The notes: a model not told the origin generated them from the letters alone. 64,000 nt of DNA from Gemmatimonadota bacterium (GCA_003134685.1 PLCA01000002.1:147964-211963); one strand, 5' to 3'; positions 25,684 to 35,185 are shown, counted from the stretch's first letter. Numbers and translations: made by a program.

Positions 25684-26589
25684 ATGCTGAATATCGACCT
25701 CACCGGCAAGCGCGCGCTGGTTGCCGGGGTCGCGGATGACGCCGGATTCGGATTCGCGATCGCCAAATCTCTCGCTGAAGCGGGGGCCAAGGTGTCCGTA
25801 GGGACCTGGCCTCCCGCCCTCAACATCTTCATGAATCTGCTGGATCGCGGCAAGATGGATGAGTCGCGAAAGTTATCTGGCGGACAGCTTCTCGAGTTCG
25901 AGAAGATCTACCCGCTTGATGCCGCGTACGATACGCTCGCCGATGCGCCGGAAGACATTCGGGGCAGCAAGCGCTACAAGGACACGGGCGACTTCAGCAT
26001 CGATGGTCTCGCTCGCCGCATCGAGTCGGATTTCGGCAGGAACTCGCTGGACATCGTGATCCACTCGCTGGCCAACGGTCCGGAGGTCAAGAAACCGTTG
26101 CTGGAGACGAGCCGTTCCGGGTATCTCACCGCGGTCGGCGTCAGCGCGTATTCGCTGATTTCGATGGTCTCACGTCTCGCTCCCCTCATGCGCAAAGGAG
26201 GCTCCTTCCTTTCGCTCACATATTTGGCAAGCGAGCGCGTGATTCCCGGATACGGCGGCGGCATGTCGTCGGCGAAGGCGGCTCTCGAGAGCGACACCCG
26301 TGTGCTTGCGTTCGAGGCCGGCCGCAAGTACGGGCTCCGCGTCAATACCATCTCGGCCGGTCCATTGGCGTCGCGCGCGGCGAGCGCGATCGGAATCATC
26401 GAGAAGATGGTCGCGTACTGCGCCTATAACTCGCCACTCACCGAACCGTTGGAAGCGGAAGAAGTCGGAAATGCCGCCGCGTTTCTCTCGAGCAACCTGG
26501 CAACGGGAATCACCGGCACCGTCATCTACGTGGACAAGGGATACCACTCGATGGGGATGGCGCTCCAGGAAGGAGTGCCCGAGCCCTGA
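25684..26589 (+). CDS. fabI: Enoyl-ACP reductase FabI, plant/chlamydial-type
   Basis: A 301-residue NAD(P)H enoyl-ACP reductase completing each cycle of fatty-acid synthesis. The cofactor start is RALVAGVADDAGFGFAIAKSLAEAGAKV, the catalytic pair is the Tyr of SERVIPGYGGG and the Lys of SSAKAALESD, and the end GITGTVIYVDKGYHSMGM is FabI-typical. It has an insertion of about 30 residues, LLEFEKIYPLDAAYDTLADAPEDIRGSKRYK, as in plant, chlamydial and Bacteroidota enzymes and absent in E. coli FabI (262 residues). It is convergent with the anti-sigma gene, with 8 bp between the stops. Confidence 0.95.
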   Translation: MLNIDLTGKRALVAGVADDAGFGFAIAKSLAEAGAKVSVGTWPPALNIFMNLLDRGKMDESRKLSGGQLLEFEKIYPLDAAYDTLADAPEDIRGSKRYKDTGDFSIDGLARRIESDFGRNSLDIVIHSLANGPEVKKPLLETSRSGYLTAVGVSAYSLISMVSRLAPLMRKGGSFLSLTYLASERVIPGYGGGMSSAKAALESDTRVLAFEAGRKYGLRVNTISAGPLASRAASAIGIIEKMVAYCAYNSPLTEPLEAEEVGNAAAFLSSNLATGITGTVIYVDKGYHSMGMALQEGVPEP

Positions 26590-26610
26590 CGCTGCGGTCA
26601 GGGACTTTTC
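26584..26610. terminator. Short hairpin shared by convergent fabI and anti-sigma stops
   Basis: CCCTGA - CGCTGCGG - TCAGGG followed by ACTTTTCTT on the plus strand. Each arm contains the stop codon (TGA) of one of the two genes. It can act as a plus-strand terminator for fabI; the minus-strand side lacks a T-run. Confidence 0.55.
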
Positions 26611-27713
26611 TTCGCCGCCGCTGCTGCTCTTTCCCGCTCGATCCTGATTTTTATTTCCTGAAGCCGCGCTTCCGACATCCGCCCGGTCAGCGTCAGAGTA
26701 TTTCCCGTTCCTGGATCAGTCCAGCTTACGACGCGGAGCGTGTTCGCTCTTCCTTCTTGTGAGATTGGCGCAGGTGCCGAAACCGCGGGCGCTGATAGAA
26801 ATCGATTTGTGCGCTGCGAGTCTGTCCCCGTTGTGATCGCCGCAGTATCGGCCCGCGCTTTCGACTGCAATACGACCGATTTCCCAGCAGCCTGCGCCGC
26901 CATGGGTACTACCCCTGCGCTCGTTACCACTGCCCCGGTCAGAGAGATCGGCTTTGCCTCTGTCAGCGTGACAGTATCACCCGGCGCGATTTCGTAGAGA
27001 GTTACCTTTACTCCAGCTCTCTGGCGCGTACCGACCAGCTTCAACGGCTCTGACTCGTTTGTTGCGTCCATCGCGACGCCACCGGTAACGCCCGATGGCG
27101 CAAGCGGTGTCGGTGCGTTCGGCGCTGCTCCTCCAGCATAGCCCGGCGCGGCGGCGCTCTTGCCAGCTCGCATCATCACGCCCGCACTTGTTATTGCGTT
27201 GTTGTCGCGCGACGCAACGCCAGAGCTCGAATCACCCACCATTGTCTTCCTCGCAGTCCCGATCGCCGGCGTTTTGCTCGCCGCCGCTTTCGGTGCGGCC
27301 GCGTCGGCCACGCTTTGAGCCGGCCCTATCGCCGATGGTGCCAGCTCCGGGAGTGAGGCCCGTTTTTCCAGCAAGATGCCCCGATCTGCAGCTACCGACA
27401 TCGGTATTTCGCTGCCCCCACGATCACGGACCACCACAAAAGTCCCCGCCGCGACAACGAGTACGGTTGCCGCCACCCGCCACACCATTGGATCGATGCG
27501 CTTCTTCGGCGCCGCTGCTGGTATCACTCCGCGGGGCGCATTGTCGAGCGCCGTCAGAATCCGTGACGACGCCGCGATGAATCCGCGCGCTTCTGCCACC
27601 GCAACCGCACACTGCGGACACTCTTTTACGTGTGTTTCGATGCGTGCGGCTTCATCGGCGCTCAAAGCGCCGTCCAGCCATGAGTGAATCGTTCCTTCGT
27701 CAGGATGCTGCAT
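26598..27713 (-). CDS. Zinc-finger anti-sigma factor with large extracytoplasmic domain
   Basis: A 371-residue membrane protein. The zinc-binding anti-sigma domain occupies about 1-60: HPDEGTIHSWLDGALSADEAARIETHVKECPQC, with the H-x3-C-x2-C motif that holds the ECF sigma factor. A single membrane segment follows at about 78-98 (VWRVAATVLVVAAGTFVVV). The external part is low-complexity (Ala, Thr, Ser, Gly) from 100 to 270 and ends in a beta segment RVVSWTDPGTGNTLTLTGRMSEARLQEIKIRIERERAAAA. It overlaps the sigma gene by 14 bp. Release of sigma by signal or proteolysis is expected, but no cleavage protease is adjacent. Confidence 0.9.
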   Translation of the reverse strand: MQHPDEGTIHSWLDGALSADEAARIETHVKECPQCAVAVAEARGFIAASSRILTALDNAPRGVIPAAAPKKRIDPMVWRVAATVLVVAAGTFVVVRDRGGSEIPMSVAADRGILLEKRASLPELAPSAIGPAQSVADAAAPKAAASKTPAIGTARKTMVGDSSSGVASRDNNAITSAGVMMRAGKSAAAPGYAGGAAPNAPTPLAPSGVTGGVAMDATNESEPLKLVGTRQRAGVKVTLYEIAPGDTVTLTEAKPISLTGAVVTSAGVVPMAAQAAGKSVVLQSKARADTAAITTGTDSQRTNRFLSAPAVSAPAPISQEGRANTLRVVSWTDPGTGNTLTLTGRMSEARLQEIKIRIERERAAAAAKKSP

Positions 27714-28218
27714 TCTTCTCTCTCTCTTCTTGACTCTTCTGCAACGCTTCGTAGCTCTCCACCAGGCGGCGGCGCGCGCGCGATAGCGTTGTCCCTACCG
27801 AACCAGGCGACAGCTGCAAGGCTTCAGCTATCTCGCTGTAATCCAGTCCCTCCTCCCGCATCAGTAGCGCGAGACGGTCTCTCTCAGCGAGAGCGTCTAT
27901 TGCCTTGCGCGCCATCGCTGCTTCCTGAGCGCGCTCGAGCGTAGTCTCCTCCGGCTCGACCATTTCATCCCGCTCCTCCTCCGCCAGCAGTGCCAGATGC
28001 TTTCGACGCCTCATGTCCTTCCTCGCTTCATCCCTCACAAGATTCGTCGCCACCGCGAACAGCCAGGCACGCTCGTTCTGTATCGAAGTCTGCCTCAACG
28101 CACGAACAAACGTCTCCTGCGCCACTTCTTCAGCCCAGTCGCGATCCCCCAGACGCCGCGTCAGATATCGCACCAACGCGGCGTTGTACGCTCGGAAGAG
28201 TCGGTCGACGTCGGTCAC
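27700..28218 (-). CDS. ECF-type RNA polymerase sigma factor
   Basis: A 172-residue sigma-70 family protein of the extracytoplasmic function group. Region 2 is at about 5-75 (LFRAYNAALVRYLTRRLGDRDWAEEVAQETFVRALRQ then RAWLFAVATNLVRDEARK) and region 4 at about 110-165 (AIDALAERDRLALLMREEGLDYSEIAEALQLSPGSVGTTLSRARRRL). There is no extra C-terminal domain. The GTG start at 28218 is 4 bp after the stop of the VIT/VWA gene, and its own end overlaps the anti-sigma start, so the three are one transcript. Target promoters are unknown. Confidence 0.95.
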   Translation of the reverse strand: MTDVDRLFRAYNAALVRYLTRRLGDRDWAEEVAQETFVRALRQTSIQNERAWLFAVATNLVRDEARKDMRRRKHLALLAEEERDEMVEPEETTLERAQEAAMARKAIDALAERDRLALLMREEGLDYSEIAEALQLSPGSVGTTLSRARRRLVESYEALQKSQEEREKNAAS

Positions 28219-28222
28219 GCGA

Positions 28223-30517
28223 CTACCAGCGATCCCGTATCAGCGTCAGGTCGCGATCCGCGAGACGATCTACTCCCGATTGAGTCAGTTCGATTGCCAT
28301 GCTCCGGCCGGAGACAATCAAGCGCTCGCCAACAGAAAACGGCTCACGCAGCTCCGGCACCAGCTCGATCAGCTTGAAGTACGCGTCGGAGAATGGCTTC
28401 ACCCGCAGCACCGTGCCGGTTTGCTTGTAGCGAACGTCGGTCCACACACTGTCGCGCAATACAAAGGTCACGTTGCCAGCTCGGGTCACGCGATCACCTC
28501 GACCAGCGCTCGCATAATCACCCATACCTACGGCTGCGTCTGCCGCCGAAAGGCTGGTCGCAGACCGTTGCGCTGCTGCCGACTTTGCGGCCTCGAATTG
28601 GACCGTCGCCGGAGCGGATGCCGCGCCTATGCCGGTAGTTACAACGCCGTTGAGCTGCGTTCCGCCAAAACCAATTGCTCTCTGGCGATTCATTCCAGGC
28701 TCGACCACGAGATACGACGAGAACTCGGTCGGAATGCCGAAGCGCTCTCCAAGATCACGAATCTCGTTGTCGATCTCCTGCGATCCACCATGCTTCCTCT
28801 TCTCCGCGCTCAGATATCCTACCCGCTGAGTGGCCCACAGCCTCGCTACGAACGGATTCTCGCGCGAGCGGTCGGGGAAATTGACGCGCGCGCTCCAGCT
28901 CACCGGACCACTTGTCGTCTGTCCGTCGAAGCGCACAACCCCGTTGCCACTCCCGTCATAGCGCGCGAGTATCACCAGATCCTCGCCCGCAAATATGTCC
29001 ACCGGCCCCGAGGGGTGCATCTTCAGAAGTCGTACACCGTCGGCACGAACGCGGACATCGGTCACGAGCGGGCTCGTCAGGCGGCTCGCGACGACTCCCA
29101 CCGCGCGCTCTACCGATTCCTCCGGACGCACGAAGCTCGCGGTGCCGCGACCCTCGAGCGCCAGCTGCTCGATCAGTGAAACGTTGAGATCTGCGCCCAC
29201 TCCAAAAGTGAACAGCCTGCGCGACCCACGCTGCTTCGCGACGTTCGACGCAATCACCGACGCATCTCGCTCTCCCACAGTCGGCTGCCCGTCGGTCAGA
29301 AACAGCACGATCGGCAGCCTTCCCGCTTGAACGGGAGCAGACAACGCCTCATCGAGCGCTCCCGAGATATTGGTCGAGCCCTCGGCGTCCAGCTGATCGA
29401 GATACCGCTCGGCCGCCCCAATGTTCTCGCGTGTCGCGGTCGAGAAATCGTTTCGGAACGTGCGCACATCGCTCGAGAAATCGATCAGACGGAACCGGTC
29501 CATTGGCGACAGCGTGCGCAATAGTTGCTTCCCCGCCGTGCGCGCCTGCTCGATTTTCTGGCCGCTCATGGAGCCGGACACGTCGATGACGAATGTTACG
29601 TCGCGGGGCACTGCGCGCGGACGGATCGCGGGCGGCGACAGAGTGATCAGCGCAAAGCCATCGTCGTTGCCGGGCGCGTTCGCCAGCATTGAGATCGCGG
29701 CGCTGGTCGAGCGACGGATTGGGATGAGGAGCGTGACCTCTCCGCGCGCGTCCCTCACCTCAACCCGTCGCACCGATCCACGACTGTTCGACGCGAATGA
29801 CCGGTCCCCGTAACTGTCGACAGAGCTTTCTGACCCGTAACGCTGCTCGAAGATCGAGTGCGTCGGAGAATACGCCGTTCCGTACATTGGGTCGTTGGGG
29901 TACGTCAGCACGAAGGACGTGCGTCCCCCTGGTTCCTGATTCAGCTCGCGCTGGTTCGATCGCATTCCGCGGAAATAATCGACTCGCAAGGCATCGCCCT
30001 CTCGCGGCGCGACGGTCTGAAAGCGCACCACGACTTTCTTTTCCTCGCCCGGCGCGATCGGAAAGATTCTCGCGCGCAGCAGTCCGTACCCCATCCATTC
30101 GAGCAACGCAGGATCGCGTTGCCGGCGGACGATTTCTTCATAGATCTGCCGCGCACGGTCGGCGCTCATTGTCTCGCCGGCGACCATCTCGCCATTGATC
30201 GAGAGCTTCAAATCCTGGAAGGCGGCGCCTTTCGGTAACGGAAACATGAAATCCGCTTCACCTATCCTGCTTCCGCGATTGACGAACGTCTCGGTGATCT
30301 CGTAGCGCAGCACGCGATCGACAAGATCGACGCGCACGTCGCTGCTCTGTCGCACTACGTCGGGCGACGGAATACCACACGCCGGCATCACGCAGGGTCT
30401 TCCCGGCGAGCACGGCGGTGGAACTGGACAGGGCCACGGACGCGGCGGACCCTCGACGATCTGTCCCGAAACCAGAGTGGGAAAGCCGAGGGCGAGTACT
30501 AGAAGGAATGAGCGCAT
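28223..30517 (-). CDS. Secreted VIT and VWA domain protein
   Basis: A 764-residue exported protein with signal peptide MRSFLLVLALGFPTLVSG and a Cys/Pro-rich segment just after it (PCPVPPPCSPGRPCVMPACGIPSP). A VIT domain covers about 55-190 (EITETFVNRGSRIGEADFMFPLPKGAAFQDLKLSINGEMVAGE). A von Willebrand A domain follows at about 305-480, with MIDAS motif DVSGSMSGQK and the second metal loop in FLTDGQPTVGERD. The C-terminal 250 residues include ELPEL-like RFGIPTEFSSYLVVEPG. First gene of the sigma/anti-sigma operon, so it is probably produced under the same control, perhaps as an outer-surface ligand-binding or sensory protein. Confidence 0.88.
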   Translation of the reverse strand: MRSFLLVLALGFPTLVSGQIVEGPPRPWPCPVPPPCSPGRPCVMPACGIPSPDVVRQSSDVRVDLVDRVLRYEITETFVNRGSRIGEADFMFPLPKGAAFQDLKLSINGEMVAGETMSADRARQIYEEIVRRQRDPALLEWMGYGLLRARIFPIAPGEEKKVVVRFQTVAPREGDALRVDYFRGMRSNQRELNQEPGGRTSFVLTYPNDPMYGTAYSPTHSIFEQRYGSESSVDSYGDRSFASNSRGSVRRVEVRDARGEVTLLIPIRRSTSAAISMLANAPGNDDGFALITLSPPAIRPRAVPRDVTFVIDVSGSMSGQKIEQARTAGKQLLRTLSPMDRFRLIDFSSDVRTFRNDFSTATRENIGAAERYLDQLDAEGSTNISGALDEALSAPVQAGRLPIVLFLTDGQPTVGERDASVIASNVAKQRGSRRLFTFGVGADLNVSLIEQLALEGRGTASFVRPEESVERAVGVVASRLTSPLVTDVRVRADGVRLLKMHPSGPVDIFAGEDLVILARYDGSGNGVVRFDGQTTSGPVSWSARVNFPDRSRENPFVARLWATQRVGYLSAEKRKHGGSQEIDNEIRDLGERFGIPTEFSSYLVVEPGMNRQRAIGFGGTQLNGVVTTGIGAASAPATVQFEAAKSAAAQRSATSLSAADAAVGMGDYASAGRGDRVTRAGNVTFVLRDSVWTDVRYKQTGTVLRVKPFSDAYFKLIELVPELREPFSVGERLIVSGRSMAIELTQSGVDRLADRDLTLIRDRW

Positions 30518-30753
30518 GAGACACCAGTAGAAGAAAGGTTCTACTGTGGGACGTGTGTCAGGACGTCACTTGCACACTCGCACCTTGCTTTGGCTTTTTG
30601 CCGGTAGCCGGGGCCCGCCAGGGGCGGTTAAGTGCTCCTTGGGACGCTTCTTCCACCTTCGTAGCACCCCGTGATCGGATCCCGGATCCTCGCTCGATGA
30701 TCTCGCCATCCAACGCCGTGATGTAAATTCCCGCTTTATTTGAAGGGGAAAGG
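30518..30753. other. 236-bp divergent intergenic region
   Basis: Gap between the VIT/VWA operon and the mhqO-like gene. Next to the VIT/VWA start it holds the short inverted repeat GTAGAA-GAAAG-GTTCTAC and a direct repeat ACGTCC-N6-ACGTCC (read on the minus strand), possible promoter-control elements for the sigma-factor operon. The rest contains GC-rich hairpin-prone sequence (CCGGGGCCCGCCAGGGGCGG) and no ORF or RNA I recognise. Confidence 0.4.
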
Positions 30754-31725
30754 GTGGAGGGATTCCGGACCGCCGGTATTCATCACGTCACCGGTATCGC
30801 GAGCGATCCGCAGAGAAATCTCGATTTCTACGCCGGGATCCTCGGCTTGAGGCTGGTCAAGCGCACCGTCAACTTCGACGATCCAACCACTTATCACTTC
30901 TACTTCGGTGAGGAATCCGGACGTCCGGGCAGCATCCTCACTTTCTTCCCCTGGCCGGACGTGCGTCGCGGCAGACAGGGTGGCGGCCAGATCGCCGTCA
31001 CATCGTTTTCGATCCTTCCCAGTTCCGTCGGGTTCTGGATCGAGCGACTCATCAAGAAGAGAGTGGAGTTCGAGCAGCCCGTTGCGCGCTACGAGGACGA
31101 GCGCGTCATCGCATTCAAGGATCACGAAGGATTCATGGGCGAGCTCGTCGCGCACCCGGCGGCTGCGGCCCACCCCGGTTGGTCGGGAGCTAGCGTTCCC
31201 GCCGAACACGCGATCCGGGGCCTTTATTCCGTCACGCTCTGGCTCGATGCCAACGAGCTCACCGGACAGCTTCTCACCAACACCCTCGGATTCAGGCTCG
31301 TGCGCGAACAGGGGAGCATCTATCGCTACGCGAGCGGAGACGGCGGCCCCGGAACAATCGTGGACCTGCGTTGCGTGCCAGGCATTTGGGGCGGCGTGAT
31401 GGGAGCGGGCACTGTACACCATGTCGCGTTCCGCTGCTCCAGCGAAGCCGAGCAGATGGAGGTTCGCACCGAGCTGACTACGCTCGGCTACAACGTCACG
31501 CCACAGCTGGACCGTGATTACTTCAAATCTATTTACTTCCGCGAGCCCGGTGGAGTACTCTTCGAGATCGCGACCGATAGTCCCGGATTTGCAATCGATG
31601 AGCACCTCGATTCACTCGGCCAGTCGCTCAAGCTCCCCGACTGGCTCGAGCCCCGAAGATTCGAGATCGAGGCACTCCTCCCCAACATCCATACGCCACT
31701 CGAGCTGCACGGCCCCAATGCATGA
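30754..31725 (+). CDS. mhqO: Ring-cleaving dioxygenase, VOC family, MhqO-like
   Basis: A 323-residue protein with two VOC (glyoxalase/bleomycin) modules. The first begins IHHVTGIASDPQRNLDFYAGILGLRLVKRTVNFDDPTTYHFYFG and the second GLYSVTLWLDANELTGQLLTNTLGFRLV. Metal ligands fit His10 area (IHHVT), His in VHHVAF and Glu in GVLFEIATD. B. subtilis MhqO has the same start pattern and takes part in hydroquinone/quinone detoxification. GTG start at 30754 with AAGGGGAAAGG upstream. It overlaps the mhqD-like gene by 4 bp (ATGA), as in the mhqNOD-type operons. Confidence 0.88.
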   Translation: MEGFRTAGIHHVTGIASDPQRNLDFYAGILGLRLVKRTVNFDDPTTYHFYFGEESGRPGSILTFFPWPDVRRGRQGGGQIAVTSFSILPSSVGFWIERLIKKRVEFEQPVARYEDERVIAFKDHEGFMGELVAHPAAAAHPGWSGASVPAEHAIRGLYSVTLWLDANELTGQLLTNTLGFRLVREQGSIYRYASGDGGPGTIVDLRCVPGIWGGVMGAGTVHHVAFRCSSEAEQMEVRTELTTLGYNVTPQLDRDYFKSIYFREPGGVLFEIATDSPGFAIDEHLDSLGQSLKLPDWLEPRRFEIEALLPNIHTPLELHGPNA

Positions 31726-32357
31726 CTGACGACCTCGGATTCATTCACCGTTTTTTGCCCGCGGAGGATTCGTCGCACGGCGAAACCCTCGTCGTACTGC
31801 ACGGCACTGGCGGAGACGAGAACGATCTGATCGGGATCGGACAGGCGATCGCTCCAGGCGCCGACATTGTGAGCCCGCGCGGAAACGTTCTGGAGGCCGG
31901 AGCCCCGCGCTTCTTCAAGCGTCTTGCCGAGGGCGTGTTCGATCCGAAGGAAGTCCGCTCGCGCGCGGAGGAGCTGGCGCGATTCATTCGCGGGGCAGTC
32001 GTTACATATCGTCTCGATCCCGCTCGTGTCTTTGCCCTCGGATACTCCAACGGCGCCAACATCGCATCGACAGTGATGCTCGTCGAACCCGGGATCCTGC
32101 AGGGCGCGATTCTCTTTCGGCCCATGCTCGTGTACGAGCCGAGTGAGAAGAGCGATCTCACCGGCTCCGCTGTGTTCATCTCCGCCGGTCGCATGGATCC
32201 CATCGTTCCCGTGGCCAGCGTCGAGCGGTTGGCTGAGCTCTTCGAGTCGACGCACGCGGAAGTCACTCTGAAATGGCAGTTGGCCGGCCACAATCTGCTA
32301 CCAAGCGAAGTACGCGAAGCGGCCGATTGGCTCGCCCTGCGGCGCGCGCGCGTATGA
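31722..32357 (+). CDS. mhqD: Alpha/beta hydrolase, MhqD-like carboxylesterase
   Basis: A 211-residue phospholipase/carboxylesterase-type hydrolase. The nucleophile elbow is GYSNG (Ser in [13 protein letters not shown]), the acid is Asp in [11 protein letters not shown] and the base is His in [11 protein letters not shown]; the oxyanion segment is [13 protein letters not shown]. The pattern [27 protein letters not shown] closely follows B. subtilis MhqD. Coupled to the MhqO-like dioxygenase, it is expected to act on quinone-derived or thiol-quinone products, although its exact reaction is not established. Confidence 0.88.
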   Translation: MTDDLGFIHRFLPAEDSSHGETLVVLHGTGGDENDLIGIGQAIAPGADIVSPRGNVLEAGAPRFFKRLAEGVFDPKEVRSRAEELARFIRGAVVTYRLDPARVFALGYSNGANIASTVMLVEPGILQGAILFRPMLVYEPSEKSDLTGSAVFISAGRMDPIVPVASVERLAELFESTHAEVTLKWQLAGHNLLPSEVREAADWLALRRARV

Positions 32358-32433
32358 GCTAGCTTCAGATGAGAATCCCCTTCGGCGTGACGCCCGCCGC
32401 GCATATCTCTTATCACCTGCCGCACCGCTTCTA

Positions 32434-34503
32434 ATGTCCGAGCCAGCCGACACCGCGACCGCCCCTCGGTCAACAGCCTCTTCTTCGTCTCCACCTTCGG
32501 GATCCGGCCAATCGCTGGAAGATCTCTGCATCAACGCGATCAGAGTTCTCGCGATGGATGCCGTTCAGAAGGCGGACTCCGGCCATCCCGGCACACCGAT
32601 GGCGCTGGCGCCGCTCGCCTACGTACTCTGGACCCAGCACCTCCGCTACAACCCGGCCGATCCCAATTGGCTGAATCGTGATCGCTTTGTCTTGTCGGCG
32701 GGACACGCGTCGATGTTGTTGTACAGCGTGCTCTATCTGACCGGCTACGACCTCACGCTCGATGACCTGAAGCAGTTCCGGCAGTGGGAGAGCAAGACGC
32801 CCGGGCATCCCGAGCTCGGTTACACGCCCGGTGTCGAGACGACGACCGGCCCGCTGGGCCAGGGGATCGGCAACTCGGTTGGTATGGCGGTGGCCGAGGC
32901 GCACATGAGCGCGGTGTTCAACCGTGACCAGAAGATCATCGACCATCACGTGTATTTCATCGCCAGCGATGGCGACATGATGGAAGGTGTCTCGCATGAG
33001 GCTGCTTCATTCGCAGGCCACACGAAGCTCGGCAAGTTGATCGGCTTCTATGATGACAATCACATCACGATCGAAGGCGATACTGCGCTCACGTTCAGCG
33101 ACGACACCGGTGCCCGGTTCGAGGCCTATGGCTGGCACGTGCAGCACGTGGCCGACGTCAACGATCTCGCCGCGCTCAATCGCGCAATCGATGCGGCAAA
33201 GGCCGAGACATCGAAGCCGTCGCTGATCGTCGTTCGCTCGCACATCGGCTACGGTAGTCCCAACAAGCACGACACCGCCGAGGCGCACGGCTCCGCACTC
33301 GGCCTGGACGAGATCACTCTCACCAAGAAGGCGCTCGGCTATCCATCGTTGGAGCCTTTCTACGTGGCACCGGAAGCTCTCAATTATTGGCGCGAAGCAG
33401 GAAAACAGCGAGCGAAGGCGGAGCCCGGATGGAAAAAGATCTACGACGCTTACAAGGCCGCGAATCCGACTCTCGCGAAGGAGCTCGAGCGCCGGCTTCG
33501 TGGTGATTTGCCAGACGGCTGGGAAGAAACGATTCCTGTGTTCACGGCGAAGGACGGCAACGTCGCGAGTCGCGCTGCATCAGGCGTCGTCATCAACGCC
33601 ATCGCCAAAAAGCTACCCGAGCTGATGGGAGGCTCCGCCGATCTGGCGAGTTCCACCAACACCATCATCAAAGGCGAGCCAAGTTTCTCCGCGGAGAGCT
33701 ACGCCGGCCGCAATTTCCATTTTGGGATTCGCGAGCACGGGATGGGATCGATCATGAACGGGATGTCGCTGTTCGGCGGCATCATTCCGTACGGTGCGAC
33801 CTTCCTGATTTTTTCGGACTACATGAGACCGCCGGTAAGGCTGGCGTGCATCATGGAGCGCCACGTCATCTACGTTTACACGCACGACTCGATCGGTCTT
33901 GGCGAGGATGGGCCGACGCACCAACCCATCGAGCAGCTGAGCGCGCTGCGCGCGATACCCCACATGACGCTCATCAGACCAGCCGATGCGTCGGAAACGG
34001 CGGAGGCCTGGCGGGCTGCTCTCAAGCACAAGGGTCCGGTCGCACTGGTGCTGACACGACAAAAACTTCCCTTCATCGATCGATCGAAATACGCCTCCGC
34101 CAGCGGATTGGCGCGCGGCGCATATGTGCTCGCGGATACGGCCGGCGGTGCTCCTCAGGTCGTCATGATGTCGAGCGGCTCCGAGGTCTCGCTGATTCTC
34201 GAGGCCCAGAAGAAGCTGGAGGCCGACGGAATTCGTACCCGCGCTGTAAGCATGCCGAGCCACGAGCTTTTCGCGAGACAGGATCAGGCATATCGCGACA
34301 GCGTGCTGCCGAAGGGTGTGAAACGCATCGCGATTGAGGCAGCGCATCCGATGTCCTGGTACCGCTGGGTGGGAGATGATGGCGTCATCATCGGACTCGA
34401 GCGCTTTGGCGCGTCGGCCCCAGCTCCTACCATCTATGAACACTTCGGCATCACAGCGGAGCGAATGGTCGAGACGGCGAAGAAGCTCGTGGCGAAGAAA
34501 TAA
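32434..34503 (+). CDS. tkt: Transketolase
   Basis: A 689-residue transketolase of the pentose phosphate pathway, thiamine diphosphate-dependent. The diphosphate domain starts [47 protein letters not shown], the TPP/Mg site is [14 protein letters not shown] with [20 protein letters not shown], and the pyrimidine domain shows [14 protein letters not shown] and [20 protein letters not shown]. The C-terminal domain runs from [14 protein letters not shown] to [12 protein letters not shown] Thr/Ser-rich N-terminal extension of about 28 residues precedes the conserved part. It lies just downstream of the MhqO/MhqD pair and may be followed by the cyclase on one transcript (7 bp gap). Confidence 0.97.
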   Translation: MSEPADTATAPRSTASSSSPPSGSGQSLEDLCINAIRVLAMDAVQKADSGHPGTPMALAPLAYVLWTQHLRYNPADPNWLNRDRFVLSAGHASMLLYSVLYLTGYDLTLDDLKQFRQWESKTPGHPELGYTPGVETTTGPLGQGIGNSVGMAVAEAHMSAVFNRDQKIIDHHVYFIASDGDMMEGVSHEAASFAGHTKLGKLIGFYDDNHITIEGDTALTFSDDTGARFEAYGWHVQHVADVNDLAALNRAIDAAKAETSKPSLIVVRSHIGYGSPNKHDTAEAHGSALGLDEITLTKKALGYPSLEPFYVAPEALNYWREAGKQRAKAEPGWKKIYDAYKAANPTLAKELERRLRGDLPDGWEETIPVFTAKDGNVASRAASGVVINAIAKKLPELMGGSADLASSTNTIIKGEPSFSAESYAGRNFHFGIREHGMGSIMNGMSLFGGIIPYGATFLIFSDYMRPPVRLACIMERHVIYVYTHDSIGLGEDGPTHQPIEQLSALRAIPHMTLIRPADASETAEAWRAALKHKGPVALVLTRQKLPFIDRSKYASASGLARGAYVLADTAGGAPQVVMMSSGSEVSLILEAQKKLEADGIRTRAVSMPSHELFARQDQAYRDSVLPKGVKRIAIEAAHPMSWYRWVGDDGVIIGLERFGASAPAPTIYEHFGITAERMVETAKKLVAKK

Positions 34504-34510
34504 TCACGGG

Positions 34511-35185
34511 ATGCCGGATCCTGGTAAGGTCGTTATCGTGAGCGAGAGCGAGCCCCTGCTTCGCGACATCAGCGTTACGCTCAATCCCGACACGCCAGAA
34601 TGGCCGGGCGACACGCCATTCACGTGTGGGTGGGCTTCCTCGATGGCGGCGGGCGCGAGTGTCAATGTGTCGTCCTTCACCGCGAGTCCACACGTCGGCA
34701 CGCACGCCGATGCGCCGCTTCACGTGCGAGAGGGATGGTCGGGCTCGCACGAGCTGTCACTCGACGCCTTCTTCGGTCCAGCGATTGTCGTCGATGTTTC
34801 GACTCTCAACAAGGAGATCGAGATCGAGGACCTGGAAAAGATCCAATCACTGCCATTCGTCGAGCGACTGCTTTTGCGAACGGGTCGAACGATTGCGAGC
34901 GGTGCCTTCCCCGAGGACTGGCCGACACTCTCCGAATCGTGCGTTCGCACCTTGCTCGGGCGCGGTCTGCGCCTGCTCGGCGTCGATTCTCCCTCGGTGG
35001 ATCCCAGAGACAGCAAGAATCTTCCTGTCCACATTATGCTCTTCTCCGGTAACGCTGCGATCCTGGAGAACCTCGACCTGAGGAGAATTACGCCCACCAT
35101 GTACGAGCTGATGGCATTTCCACTCAAGCTCATGGCTCTCGACGCCGCTCCAGTGCGCGCGGTTCTACGGCAGATCGTCGTCTAA
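34511..35185 (+). CDS. kynB: Cyclase-family amidohydrolase, kynurenine formamidase-like (KynB)
   Basis: A 224-residue metal-dependent hydrolase. The metal-binding signature SPHVGTHADAPLHV and the core LRDISVTLNPDTPEWPGDTPF match bacterial KynB, which hydrolyses N-formylkynurenine in tryptophan degradation. The end LKLMALDAAPVRAVLR is also KynB-like. I start at the ATG 34511; the ORF track begins inside tkt. GTG 34538, with AAGG upstream, is an alternative. No kynA, kynU or other tryptophan-degradation gene is nearby, so it may act on another formamide or lactone. Confidence 0.82.
   Translation: MPDPGKVVIVSESEPLLRDISVTLNPDTPEWPGDTPFTCGWASSMAAGASVNVSSFTASPHVGTHADAPLHVREGWSGSHELSLDAFFGPAIVVDVSTLNKEIEIEDLEKIQSLPFVERLLLRTGRTIASGAFPEDWPTLSESCVRTLLGRGLRLLGVDSPSVDPRDSKNLPVHIMLFSGNAAILENLDLRRITPTMYELMAFPLKLMALDAAPVRAVLRQIVV

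Noticed and set aside
28013-29179. 388-residue plus-strand ORF over the sigma and VIT/VWA genes
   Set aside because: No recognisable motif; the opposite frame carries sigma and VWA signatures.
30518-30753. Riboswitch or small RNA in the 236-bp gap
   Set aside because: GC-rich hairpin-prone sequence is present, but no conserved core of a known riboswitch or RNA could be recognised.
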